Assembly: GCF_024139115.2 (NCBI RefSeq)
Contig: NC_085139.1
Span: forward strand, 1,984,001 to 2,048,000
DNA from: Armigeres subalbatus
Lineage: Eukaryota > Arthropoda > Insecta > Diptera > Culicidae
Length of the DNA: 64,000 nt
Direction of reading: 5' to 3'
A program made the position numbers and the translations under genes. Positions within the stretch are counted from its first letter, which is position 1. Each line of letters starts with the position of its first letter. Positions 44,626 to 55,097 of this stretch are shown piece after piece. The notes beneath the pieces were generated by a model that was not told where the DNA came from, did no database searches, and worked only from the letters and a program-made list of their open reading frames with translations.

Positions 44626-46145
44626 ACTTGACCATTCACAGCCGTTGTTAGATAAACGAACCGAGCAGAAGCCGGGGTTTCGTGTTTGAGATTGCTCTTC
44701 CCTTATTTGGAAGTTCGATGGCGATGGAATCCGATTTGAATACAAATTGAAGATGAAAATTCAAATGCTAGTTTATGTAAATGAGGCGTACCTTCGTACC
44801 GCTATCAATCGATTCCTGTCTTGAGGGGTGACTACCGAGTTTCTACTAGATTTCTACATCTGAAATCCCTCCTATCCGTGTCTGTATCACCTTCCAGTCA
44901 AGGAAACAACGACTCACCTGAAACGAAAAGAGAATAAAATCAATCAAACTTGTGTCCTCTCACCAAATAGTTGAATATGTCGGCGAACGCTTAACGCAAT
45001 CAAAATCAGCTGATTGAATGAAGTCCTACATCAACAGCTGTGCAACGGATTCGTGTGACCGAGTTCCACGAGCGGACTAAGTTGGATTTTTTTACGACAT
45101 CGATTAAATCGACCACATGTTTGATCCATAAAAATGTGCTGGGAATGTGGCGCACGCCGCTGCGTATCCCCGAGAAAATGTGAGACGAAGCCACTCGGCA
45201 ATAAAACACGGCTATGAAATCGCATTTGTTTACATTGTTGAATTACTCTTCTTGGGGGCTCGTCTGCCGTTCAGCGTGCTCAATGTTCTTCCCTGGCGAG
45301 GAAAGCTCCTTGAAAGGAGCTTCCGCGCGCTGGCCAGACCAGCCCAATAAATTATAATGCCATTATTCTCCCTCGACGGTCACCGATTTGAAGACGGATT
45401 ATCGCCCCGATCTTCGACACGGCTGGCCATTGTAGGCAAGTGACAACAAGTCCATTTTATCATTCTTACAATGAATTTTATGACTTTATCACTTCAATAA
45501 AAATTTTAGAGAGTGAGTGATCATTAAATTTTTATGACAACAATAATAAGGCTCCCCTCCCTCTCTGCCGTCGTCACCGATACACAGTGGGGATTGATGT
45601 GGTCGAAATTCAAATTACGAATAATTTATGAATGTCGCGCTCCGATACAGCACGGGATGATGATAACTTATTTAAATCTAGGATAAAAATAAATAAAACA
45701 GATTTAAATAATATAATCAATAATACAAAAAGACACTTCTTTATATGCATTTTGAGAATTTGAATAATGCATAGATTATTTCTGTGTCTCATTGAGATTA
45801 TTATTGAACACAACCTTAGAGATGCAACAATAAATGATAGAAAATTTAGCACAGTAATGACTAGAGAGGTAAAAACAAATTTGTTACTGCATTAGTATTG
45901 AATTAGACTTGAAATCGAATCCAGTTATAGAGCGTTGTTTAATCGTATAAAAGTTATAATTAAATCATAACCAATGATAAACAATTTATTAGAATGGAGT
46001 CAATTTTTAGACACATAACTTGCCATTTCAGTGGCAAATCAGTGTTCATTTAGCACTTTTACATTTATTAACTTCGAGGATTCTAAGCCAATTTACCACT
46101 TCTGCATTTATGTATCATGAAGCTAACACGATGATAAGAAATGTC
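44626..46145. other. Mixed-composition unique sequence, no supported gene
   Basis: 45000-45450 is less AT-rich with overlapping short ORFs on both strands. It includes a local inverted repeat gctccttgaaaggagc at 45304-45319. Possible regulatory DNA, but nothing specific is visible. Confidence 0.35.
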
Positions 46146-46216
46146 GAGAGAATTTTCAAGTCGAAATTTTCCTACACCGGACCGGGAATCGAACCCAGCC
46201 ACCTTCAACATGGTAT
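46146..46216 (-). mobile_element. tRNA-derived head of a Feilai-like SINE
   Basis: On the minus strand it reads gctacgaagcaataccatgt, then ggtggctgggttcgattccc, with a near-consensus B box (ggttcgattcc), then the linker ggtccggtgtaggaaaattt. The A-box side is lost at the boundary near 46216. Confidence 0.65.
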
Positions 46217-47787
46217 TGCTTCGTAGCCGCGTATAAATAAATAGTGGCCTCCATGTCTATTGAATAAAGACAATCAATCAATCATATAAATAAATAATTA
46301 AAGTCTCAGAACAGTTTCAAGAAATCATGTAGAGTAAGATATCAAAATCTTCCGACTTTTATATACCCAAACAGTTTATATTTTGTAATCACTAAAAGTT
46401 TAAAATTAAAACTACAGAAATCACCAGGATCTGGTAAATAATTTCTCCTCGATATTCAGACCATTTGAAAAAGTACCAAAAAGGAAATGAAACAAAAGCA
46501 TTTTTGACCATCCGTTTCAATCATATTTCTCAAAGTGCCTTGTGCCATGAAACACGACAGAAGCAGCAAACTGCCATCCCGAAGGCAAAACTGGGTATGG
46601 CGGAAAAAGGCCTTCTGTCGTCAGAGTTCACACCATATCACCATAAAGGAGACAGATTACCACAGTTTTAGTACGGACGATGTAGCTCGCGGCGGTCTCC
46701 AATGCGACCCACCCACCCCAAGAACATAAGCGACGGTTGTGAGTCTCGTCGTCTACTGTTTTTTTTTTACTACCGGTGGTGGTGGTAATCTTTTCCCACC
46801 CGGCGTTACGGCGCGGATTGGATTCTGCCACCGCGTGGCAAAGCCAAGCTGCTGCCGCTAGAGCAGGTTCAGTAGAGGTCGCAGTAATGGCTTTTACTAC
46901 CACCGACCATCAGCAATCGGTGGAGGACCGCCGTCGTCGTTGTTATTCGTGCTTGAGTGATGGTAGTAGATCACACTCATATAAAATCATCGTTTCATTA
47001 AAAAACGATTCATTTATGGGCGATTAAAAAGAAGTAAAATTTTGTGCTTCAGGATTGAGGCACCGCGAGAGCCGCCGGGAGTTGGAGTGGATGTTCTTTT
47101 GCCGATGCACGGAGGTAGGTGTTGGAGGTGATCCTTTCTTTTATGACTGGCGCTAAGTGCGGATCAAGACAGACGGCTCGACGCCAGTCGGTTTTGGGTT
47201 TTAGGAATGCCGGCGCGGCGGGTTGAATGTTTTCATGAATGATATGCATAGTAAAGCTTTATATACGTTCATAGCATTGCAAAAAAAACCGTCTTGTTGT
47301 TTGTTCTCCATGTTTTCAACAAATGTAGGGCTTCCAATACTTTTTTCAATACATCCAGGAGAAAATGTGTGGAGATTTGTTCGAATGTCTTCTTGGCGCT
47401 GCGAAATGAATAATCAATCGCATGATGTATACGAACGAAAATGGCTTCTTATTCTCATTATTTAGAATAAAAAGTTTTTTCCTTTCTCGTATAATAGACC
47501 GCAAGGCTGAAGCTATCAGTACACTGTTTGTCATAATGACAAATATTTGTCAAGTCAGCCTGATATCCATGTCGATTTTCAATCATAGTCTGATAGATGT
47601 ATGAATAAACTTGCCATATATTTGTAATTATGACAAACAGTGGAATAACCACTCCATTCCCAAAAAGACTTTTGCATCGATTGCCATTTGGCATAATATA
47701 TTATTAAAGCTTTGTGATTGATGAATAACATTCATCCATGGCATTCAGGTGGCTAGTCTAATTTTTCATGTAAGAAAAACCTGCCTT
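46217..47787. other. No supported gene
   Basis: The region 46680-47220 is GC-richer with short ORFs on both strands. At 47470-47640 there is an inverted pair, tgacaaatatttgtc and the related gccatatatttgtaattatg, flanked by tgtttgtcataatgaca and attatgacaaacagtg; this is probably a small hairpin element about 130 bp long. Confidence 0.35.
47514..47645. repeat. ~130-bp inverted-repeat element
   Basis: The left arm cactgtttgtcataatgaca and the right arm taattatgacaaacagtg are inverted. The inner part aagtcagcctgatatccatg and gattttcaatcatagtctg is non-repetitive. Confidence 0.55.
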
Positions 47788-48035
47788 CTTTTTCTTCTTC
47801 AATGAGTCTTTATTCCAACTGGAACTAGCTTTTCAACTTTGTTTTCGATAAGCATTTCCTCAGTTATTAATTGAAAGCTTCTTTGCCCACCATAGCATAA
47901 ATATGTAACTTGTGTGGCCAATACAACGAATACACTATACCCAGGGTGTCGAAAAAGATTCCAACCCGAAAACTTCCTAGACATGACCGAGAATCGAGCT
48001 CTCTATGTCCGGATTGGAAGGAATTTCATTCGCTC
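47788..48035 (-). mobile_element. Feilai-like SINE, most complete copy
   Basis: On the minus strand it has a degraded tRNA B-box region (cgattctcggtcatgtctag), then ccctgggtatagtgtattcg, gaaagcttt-type and gactcattgaagaagaaaaa tail sequence. The order matches Feilai. The head is damaged (the B box reads gctcgattctcgg). Confidence 0.6.
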
Positions 48036-48239
48036 ATACATGAAGACATTACTTCTATTTGTCGATCATATTCAATATCGGCACTATATGCTTCATATCT
48101 ACCTTACCATCGTTAAATCAGTCCGTATTCTTTCATTATCGGATTCTCGGACAAATTGATGTTTCGGGAACAGGAGGTTGTTGGCCCAAGGTTCCCTAGG
48201 TCTACCTTACCATCAGTCGTGCAAATGCACTTTTCGAAA

Positions 48240-48522
48240 GAAGGGATTATACTAAGCAAATTCCTGATTAAAAAAAGGAATCATACCCTCTCTTGCCTTC
48301 TGCCTGGCTAATGCATCCCTTAAGAAGAGATCATATGTCCCCTTACCTTAAACAAAGCAAATGCCTGAATTGAAAGAAGGAGTCATAGTCTCTCTTGCCA
48401 TCTGCCAGAAAAATGCATTCCTTGAAAGGAGGGATCATATATCACCTTGTCTTTAACCGAGGAAATGCCTGAAAGAATGAAAGAATGAGTATTCTCGCTA
48501 GCCTTCTGCCGCGCAAATGCAA
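48240..48522 (+). repeat. ~100-115-bp satellite, left part
   Basis: The landmark aaatgcctgaattgaaagaa recurs at about 48258 (mutated), 48359 and 48473. Between occurrences are tctcttgccttctgcc and tgcattccttgaaaggag segments. The array is cut at 48522 by a LINE and resumes at 50917. Confidence 0.8.
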
Positions 48523-48810
48523 TTTTCATACATGTTCCCGATTCATAAAAAAGGCGACAACCGAAATGCAGAAAACTACCGTGAGATAACTTCTCTTTGC
48601 GCGTGTTCAAAAGTATTTGAGATGCTTATCAACAATGCGCTATTTGCAGCATGTAAAAATTACATATCTCTAGACCAACATGGCTTTCATCCGAAAAGAT
48701 CTATCTGTACGAACCTTGTACCGTTCATTTCGTCATGTTTGCGGAGCATGGAACATGGAGCTCAAGTCGACGTTGTATATACCGATTTAAAAGCCGCTTT
48801 TGACCGTGTG

Positions 48811-48814
48811 AACC
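48811..48814 (+). repeat. Target-site duplication AACC (left)
   Basis: AACC, repeated at 49906-49909 immediately after the solo LTR. Confidence 0.8.
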
Positions 48815-49905
48815 TGTTACAGTTGTGACATAAAATCCTATATTGCATACCGAATAAACATTAAGCATGGGTAAATAATAAATATTGTTTAAAAATAATC
48901 TATGCTAAAATAAAAGATACATATACAAGTTAAAAATAATAAAAAACATGCACGTTTGATAAAATTAGAATATTTGAATGGAATCCAATAAATAATATAC
49001 CGTCAAATAGAATTAAAAACAAACTTTGTATAACATGAACACTACACAAAACATAGAAAAACTGCTGCATAGAATAGGACTATGAGCAAAAGGGAATTTC
49101 GTAAGGAAAGGGTAAGCTACTGGGTACTGTACGATGATAGCGCTCTTTTCCACATCATACGCCGATCAAGCAATACGTAGTAGAGCTAAAAGTTTATTTA
49201 TACAGTTTGTGCTGTGAGCTATAATACGCACGTATTTGAGAGTGGAAAAATTGACCTGCGAGAAAACCCCATATCAAATCAGGTATGCTAGCAGAGCACT
49301 TAATTATGCCGTACAAACCCCAAATTCCAGTAGCCCAGCGATACCCTAACCTATTTGAAATGCTCTCATTAATCAGGACCCATTAACCGTAACCTGAAAC
49401 GGACGCCGAGTCAAGGTCCAAGGAATCGAGCACTTCCAACTAAGCCTTCCTAGTTGTTTAAGGAAGTGAAGCCCGTACAGAGGACGAATCCAGGTTACAG
49501 ACAACCGTTTGATCCACAGCGGAAGGCTTTTCGAAACCCCGTTACGTCGTACCCTTGAAGTCAGCTTCACCGAGTGTCTCTGGGCCAGCTGAACATACCG
49601 TCCAAAGCCTCCGGACGCTAGTTACCCCGCACGTTAGACCCGGCCGCAACCCATGAGGTCTTTCCTAACTTTGCCCCAGTCGATTCGTGGTAAACGACGC
49701 AGTTTTAGCCGGCCGGCTCCACACACATACACCAAACTATTCTGTAAGTTACACCTACACTTGAATAAAAACCAAATGTTGATTGTTAGTAGTGTACTTC
49801 GCCAATAATACCTTGTTTAGCCCCTCGAAAGTAGCCGACTCTGGGAATTGAGAGTTCAAGCTCATATTAGCCGGTGCCTTTAAGGCACGTCCCTGAAAAG
49901 TAACA
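48815..49905. mobile_element. Solo LTR, 1,091 bp
   Basis: The element begins TGTTAC and ends GTAACA (TG...CA ends, 6-bp inverted termini) and is flanked by AACC on both sides. It has no internal coding region or tRNA primer-binding site. An aataaa at about 49763 would suit a poly(A) signal if it is read on the plus strand. A 4-bp duplication fits Ty3/gypsy elements better than BEL/Pao, which usually give 5 bp. It arose by recombination between the two LTRs of a full element. Confidence 0.8.
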
Positions 49906-49909
49906 AACC
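49906..49909 (+). repeat. Target-site duplication AACC (right)
   Basis: AACC directly after the terminal CA of the LTR. The interrupted codon series resumes here. Confidence 0.8.
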
Positions 49910-50916
49910 ACCGAATCCTATTTGCGAAACTCAACAGACTGGGCGTACCAGATGTGTTAACCAGATGGTTCGAATCTTACCTTGTGAACCGAGAGCTTTG
50001 CGTGCGAGTTGGTTCAGCTGAATCGAATCACTTTACTAACAATTCCGACGTCCCACAAGGAAGCAACTTAGGACCTTTGCTGTTTACTCTGTTCTTGAAC
50101 GACGTTGCATTGATTCTCCCGCCACAGTTCCGTACGTTCTATGCCGATGATGTAAAAATGTACGCCGTAGTACGCTCTGTTACTGACTGTATGCATCTCC
50201 AGGATCTAGTTAGTACCTTTGAGAACTGGTGCTCCAATAATTCTCTTACGATAAGTGTGCATAAATGTAGCGTCATAACATACCATCGCAACAAGAATTG
50301 TATTTGGTTATACTATGAATAATCAACTTCTCCTTCGTGCGCACAGTGTCCAGGATCTGGGGATTACCCTCGATGCTGGTCTTACATTCAAGCAGCACTA
50401 TTCGGACATCATCGCTAGAGCAAATAGACAGTTGGGATTTATGTTTAAAATTGTTGAAGAATTCCGTGATCCATTGTGTCTGAAAGCATTATATTGCGCG
50501 CTCGTTCGATCCATACTAGAATTTGGCATGATTGTGTGGTGCCCATTTCATTCTGTTTGGATCACAAAACTGGAATCCGTCCAACGAAAATTCGTACGGC
50601 ATCACATCATCCACATTCAGGAGTCGAATTCAACATGAAAAACTGGGTCGAGATCAACGACCTTGAATATCACTGGCCTCCTCTTTGATGCTCTATTATG
50701 AATAGTTTTGTATCCAGTTCTAGATTTTACCTTATTCTATAAGTCAATTTGTAAACTTTATATGTCCTGTTATATTTTTTTAAAGATGTAGGGTTTTTCC
50801 GCCTTCTCGAACTCGGCAAAATGTGGCTGGTTCAAGTAGGCTTTTCCCCATCATATACCATCTTCATTAGGACTATAAAAGTCAGGTGAAAAAAATTAAT
50901 AAATACAAATACAAAT

Positions 50917-51145
50917 CTCTCAAAAAAGGAATCACATCTTCCCTTTCCTTAAATCGAGTAAATGCCTGAATTGATAGAAGGAGTCATACTCTATCTTGCC
51001 TTCGGCCGGGAAAATGGACCCGGATCATGTCTTCAGTTCCCCATGATCGATCAAATTCTAGAATTGAATGAAGCAACCACATCTTCTTTTGCTTTCTGTC
51101 AGACAAATGCATCCATTGAAAGAAGAAATCAAGCAATCATACGAT
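50917..51145 (+). repeat. ~100-115-bp satellite, right part
   Basis: Starts in the middle of a unit (caaaaaaggaatcacatctt) and contains gtaaatgcctgaattgatag at about 50958, plus a further degraded unit near 51055-51130. It continues the array left of the LINE. Confidence 0.75.
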
Positions 51146-51224
51146 ACTACGACGACATAGGTGGCAAGTGGAAAAGGCTGATATAAAACACGAACCTACG
51201 ACACTACTCAGAATTCCATTACCC

Positions 51225-51335
51225 ATAATACCATTACACAGAAGGCCGCTACCCCGAATGCGGGGTAATGCTAATGGGGGGTAATGCTAATGGGACACTA
51301 CTTCGAATGAGAAGGTACCCCGATTTAGTCATTGT
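51225..51335. repeat. Short minisatellite 'ggggtaatgctaat'
   Basis: Units such as ccccgaatgcggggtaatgc, taatggggggtaatgctaat and cgaatgagaaggtacccc. Related units occur at 52705-52795. Confidence 0.55.
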
Positions 51336-51604
51336 TTAAAATTTATACATCACATCAATGTCACATCATCATATACATCATGTCAATTTGCCCAGTGAAA
51401 GTTTATTACTATTGTTGTCCTTATTTATGAGTCCTCGAGTAATAAAAAAATAGTATTTTGACCATTACTTTTGAGCCTGATGTGACCAATTTTTTTATAG
51501 GAAACAATGGGAGAGTATTCTGCGTCGAATGCACCCTGTTGTAAGCAAATTTGTTAAGGGTAAATGCCTGAAAATGAGTGACACTTTTGCTTAATTTTTT
51601 AGGG
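51336..51604. other. Unclassified
   Basis: No gene or clear repeat. Confidence 0.35.
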
Positions 51605-51775
51605 CTGGTGCGCACAGACACACACACATGCACACAGACATTACCTCAATTAGTCGAACTGAAGCGATCGGTATATAACACTATGGGCCTCCGGGCCTTC
51701 TATAAAAAGTTTGTTTCTGGAGCGATCATATAGCCGATCATATATACGTATACTTAGTATACGAGAAAGGCAAAA
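51605..51775 (-). repeat. Dispersed 'ctcgtata...' repeat, copy 2
   Basis: Reverse-oriented relative of 43024-43205: an acacacaca run, gatcggtatataacactatg, and an end cgtatacttagtatacgaga that is a 16-bp palindrome. The same palindrome occurs again at 51891-51908. Confidence 0.65.
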
Positions 51776-51909
51776 AGGTAATTCAGAATTTCTTATAAAT
51801 GAACAACAGTTTGTCCTTCGCCTTGTACTGTTTCAATGCAGTATAGGACTAAGTATTCTTACTCCGTAAAATCCCGTTCCACACCTTTACGTATACTTAG
51901 TATACGTAA

Positions 51910-52022
51910 GTCGAGTCAAGTACGAGACACTGAAGACGGCCTTACATTTGAGGTCGAAATACGTATCTGTCAAGATACAATTAAGTGGTGGAATTCAATG
52001 GGATTGTATTAACTCGTCTTAT
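51910..52022. repeat. Half copy of the 59-kb hairpin element
   Basis: Starting gtcgagtcaagtacgagaca and continuing ctgaagac, it matches the right arm of 59083-59323 through gtcgaaatacgtatctg and ends in aactcgtctta. The left arm is replaced by other sequence. Confidence 0.75.
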
Positions 52023-52039
52023 GACAAGCGCTAAACCGT

Positions 52040-52553
52040 GTTTTTTTCTGTTCAAGATCTTGGAGTTGTTCTGGATGCCGAGCTGACGTTCAAAGAACAC
52101 CAAGAAGAAGTAACCAAGCGAGCTCGTCGTCAACTTGGGTTTGTGTCTAAAATCACTAAAGAATTTCGTGACCCATATACGTTGAAGTCATTATACGTTG
52201 CGTTGGTCCGTCCTATCTTGAAAACATCTTCGTTGGTATGGGATCCGTATCAAGCAACAATGATCGAAAGATTTGAATCGGTGCAACGAAAATTCATCAG
52301 ATTCGCCCTACGTTTTCTGCCCTGGAATGACCCATCGCACCTTCCACCGTATGCAGCCAGATGTCAACTGATTGGTATCGAAACTCTGAGACAACGCAGG
52401 AGAAACGCGAAAGCGACTTTTGTTGCCAAAGTTCTGGTTGGAGAAGCGGATGCCCCCAATATTTTGGCGCTAATGGACATCAATGTGCCTGGGTATACGT
52501 TCCGTTCTAGTTCCTTTTCCGTTTGCCTCGACGACACCATGACTACGACCTGA
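52040..52553 (+). pseudogene. Second fragment of the same LINE family (RT C-terminus)
   Basis: The frame of about 170 codons reads VQDLGVVLDAELTFKEHQEE, RARRQLGFVSKITKEFRDPY, ALVRPILKTSSLVWDPYQAT and RQRRRNAKATFVAKVLVGEA. It aligns with the 50315-50638 part of the neighbouring LINE and extends further. It lacks the RT catalytic boxes. The frame is open over its whole length, so this copy is less damaged than the first in the shared part. Confidence 0.85.
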
Positions 52554-52704
52554 ATGAACCAATTCGATCAACGATGTCGTATTCAACGAGACGTATTCGA
52601 ATTTTGACTGCGATTGAAAAAGTGATCGTAGAATTTAGGTTTTTAGAGTTAAGATTCATTAAGACAAACATACAATGTCGGATGATCATTATAACAACAA
52701 TAAA

Positions 52705-52795
52705 CAAGGGGTACTGTCCCATTCGGGGTAGTGGCCTTCGGGATAATGCCATTCGGGGTACTGGCATTCAGGGTAGTGGGGTGGAGCCATAAAAC
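52705..52795. repeat. Short minisatellite 'cattcggggta.tgg'
   Basis: Five or so units of the form cattcggggtagtggcctt. Same motif class as 51225-51335; the two lie about 1.4 kb apart on either side of the LINE fragment. Confidence 0.6.
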
Positions 52796-52879
52796 ACAAC
52801 ATCTCTCCTTTGATGTAAAAACGACAATAATTATAAAGAATTGAACATATTTTACTTTAGCTCCGAAATTGGTGATTTC

Positions 52880-53035
52880 ACAATTATTATGCCAAACGGC
52901 CATTATGCCAAACAATCATTATGCCTAACGATCATTATGCCAAACGGCAATTATGCTAAACGGCCGTTATGCCAAACGACCTTTATACCAAACGGCGTTA
53001 TGCCAAACGACTTTATGCCAAATGACCTACCACCT
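52880..53035 (+). repeat. ~20-bp tandem repeat 'cattatgccaaacgg'
   Basis: Seven to eight imperfect units of the form attatgccaaacggccatt. Analogous to, but not the same as, the 'cggccaaatgtcc' minisatellites. Confidence 0.85.
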
Positions 53036-53161
53036 TCGCATCAATATAGCAAACTTTTTGCATTCTAAGCAATCAAGGACACACCAATACGGAAGCAACG
53101 CACAGCTGTCATTTTTATTATTTTACGCATGCTGCGACGCTGCAAAGCTGAAACGATAAAT

Positions 53162-53394
53162 TACACAGATAAAAATATGTTGTGATTTTAAATTTATTTT
53201 CATGCACATATTTGGAGCATGCAAATAAACGTGACATTCAATTGATCTTACTGTTCTTTTAAATCGAAATAAATTTAAACGGTGCTTGCTTGTAACATTC
53301 AATCAAATTTGATTGAATATCGAATGTTATTTCGTTTGATGGGATAAGCTTGAATTTTACACATCGTTGAATTTTCAAAATTATTCGCTGTGTA
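53162..53394. mobile_element. ~233-bp MITE with 'tacacag' ends
   Basis: The left end tacacagataaaaatat and the right end attattcgctgtgta are inverted with small differences. The interior contains attcaatcaaatttgattg, a local palindrome. It lies inside the outer element. Confidence 0.5.
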
Positions 53395-54215
53395 GGGTAA
53401 GACGGTTTAATGCGCCCCACCTGGCCAAAACGCCCCCCTTTGATTTCTAGAAAACTATAACTAATTAAGGGTCAAAAACAGTTGGTTACTATAAGTATTT
53501 GAAAACCAATCATACTATGTGAATGTGGAAGTATTTTTGTATTACACAATGAAAATAATAGCAAAATACAAAAAGTTACAGTTTTGATGTAACTTTTCAT
53601 GTTTGTTTGCTCAACATTCTGCAGCGACTCTGGCATACTGTCCGCAAAACTTGCACTGGAACCCTCAGTTGGGCAACAAAATTACTTTTCTCAGTGGTTA
53701 ATATGATATAAAATTGCTTCCATCTTCAAAAATGTAACGATTTTCGAAAACATGTTTCACTGGCCAAAACGCCCCAGTGTAGGCAGGACGATATGCCCTT
53801 ACCAACTGGACACAAGCGCAGCGAGCTTGCAGCAGTTGCTTCCAAATTGTATGACAAATATTGAAATGTTATTCACACCTGCTTGAATGGACCTATGTTG
53901 GTTTTTTAATATCAAGCGCATAAGGATTTGTAGCCCCTTTTATTATGAGAATGATAAAATACTAATGAAGGGCAATTAAACGTCTTTGGTTGAGGTGGGG
54001 CGTATTGCCCAGGCACTTTTTAAAATTCATTTTTTCACGACTTTTCAAAAAAGCTTTATTACGTGGTAACTGAAATATTTTTATATTACTACTCACGGGC
54101 AATGCATTTGCGACTTCCTGGACTACCAAATAACACAAAGTTTGCATAAATTGCGTTGAAAAGTAAAAAGTTATCAATGAGTTGCCTTAGGGGGGCATAT
54201 TATACCGTCTTACCC
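53395..54215. mobile_element. 821-bp TA-flanked MITE ('gggtaagacggt')
   Basis: TA at 53393-53394 and 54216-54217 flank inverted ends GGGTAAGACGGTTTAATGCG and ...ATACCGTCTTACCC. The sub-terminal motif tggccaaaacgcccc appears twice at the left and its relatives near the right end. No transposase. TA duplication and GGG ends suggest a Tc1/mariner-type origin. Confidence 0.8.
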
Positions 54216-54268
54216 TATAGTTGTGCGTAGCTTCCATATTGAGTGGTGTGTCCTTGAAAACTCGAGTA

Positions 54269-54903
54269 CCGTGCGGGACCGAAATCCGTACAGCACCGAA
54301 ACCGTCCACCTTATGAGATATCAACAAATTAAAGGGGGTTAAAGATAATTAATGTAGAAATAATTTATCTTATCCTGTTCAGATACTTGTCAGTAAGCTT
54401 TTAGGGCATAGAAATGGAAAGATGGCTTTAAAATTGAAACAACAAAAATCAAAAACAAATCTCCCCACCAAAAGAGGAGTTTTTGCCGCCATTTTGTTTT
54501 CGAGTAGAGCATAATTGCACCAAAAGTAACTGTGTTTTAATTGCTAATTGCGAATCATTACATAAGATGAGCGGAATACAAATCGAAGGGATCGCTTCTT
54601 AAGGTGCGTATTGAACTATTTACAGTGGTAGTTTAGTCAATCAGACTGCTTCAATTTAAATATTTAGGTAAAAAATAGCTGTACGGATTTTGATCCTTTG
54701 ATTCGAAATCCGTCCACGGCGGTTTATTAATTATTTTATCATGTTTTCGTAGTTTTTCATAAGTGAATGTGACACACTTCAAAAGTAGAGGCCTTAATGC
54801 TCCTGTGTCAATGATAAACGTTTTATTTACATTCGATTCCTATTTTCTAATGACTTTTTCATATACTAAGGTGTTTAAGTGTACGGATTTTTATGCCCCA
54901 CGG
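54269..54903. mobile_element. 635-bp TA-flanked MITE ('ccgtgcggg')
   Basis: TA at 54267-54268 and 54904-54905 flank ends CCGTGCGGGACCGAAATCCG and the inverse ...CGGATTTTTATGCCCCACGG. An additional gtacggattttgatcc/gaaatccgtcc pair occurs inside. No coding capacity. Confidence 0.7.
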
Positions 54904-54905
54904 TA

Positions 54906-55097
54906 CTTTTAAATTGGGATTCCGTGAGGATTGTCCTCAAACCAGTTTACTTTTAATAAGTTTCATTCGAGAAGTATGGCCCCAATTGTAACTAAAAACT
55001 GTCAAAAATTAATAAAACATAATCAACTGAAACTAATTATGTTGTCGAATAAATAATCGAACTCTTTTTATTTTGTAGTTGAATGATTACAAAAAAC
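54906..55097. other. Spacer
   Basis: AT-rich, unclassified. Confidence 0.35.

Larger units (their letters stand above)
48523..50638 (+). pseudogene. Non-LTR reverse transcriptase, RT and C-terminal part (split)
   Basis: The first part (to 48814) reads FPIHKKGDNRNAENYREITS, then LDQHGFHPKRSICTNLV and VVYTDLKAAFDRVN, with the first catalytic Asp. After the LTR the frame resumes at 49906 with HRILFAKLNRLGVPD, SDVPQGSNLGPLLFTLF and the polymerase box FYADDVKMY (about 50140). A one-base-type frame change near 50300 leads into VQDLGITLDAGLTFKQHYSD and FRDPLCLKALYCALVRSILE. The C-terminus is cut short at 50638. Joining the two sides after removing the LTR and one AACC copy restores the reading frame across the site. 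Confidence 0.88.
48523..50916 (+). mobile_element. 5'-truncated non-LTR retrotransposon inserted in a satellite
   Basis: The element starts inside the RT domain and ends in an aataaatacaaatacaaat tail. It sits exactly between gcgcaaatgca and the continuation of the same satellite unit. It is related to the fragment at 52.04-52.55 kb. Clade assignment (Jockey, CR1 or I groups) needs a tree. It is interrupted by a solo LTR at 48815-49905. Confidence 0.85.
53076..54258. mobile_element. Outer inverted-repeat element hosting nested MITEs
   Basis: The left caaggacacaccaatacgga, then agcaacgcaca, and the right tgtgcgtagcttccatattg followed by agtggtgtgtccttg are inverted copies of about 32 bp with several mismatches. 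Everything between them is occupied by two further elements, so the original unit was much shorter. Confidence 0.6.

Noticed and set aside
45304..45319. Transcription terminator hairpin
   Set aside because: gctccttgaaaggagc is a short palindrome with no T-run, and bacterial-type terminators do not apply here.
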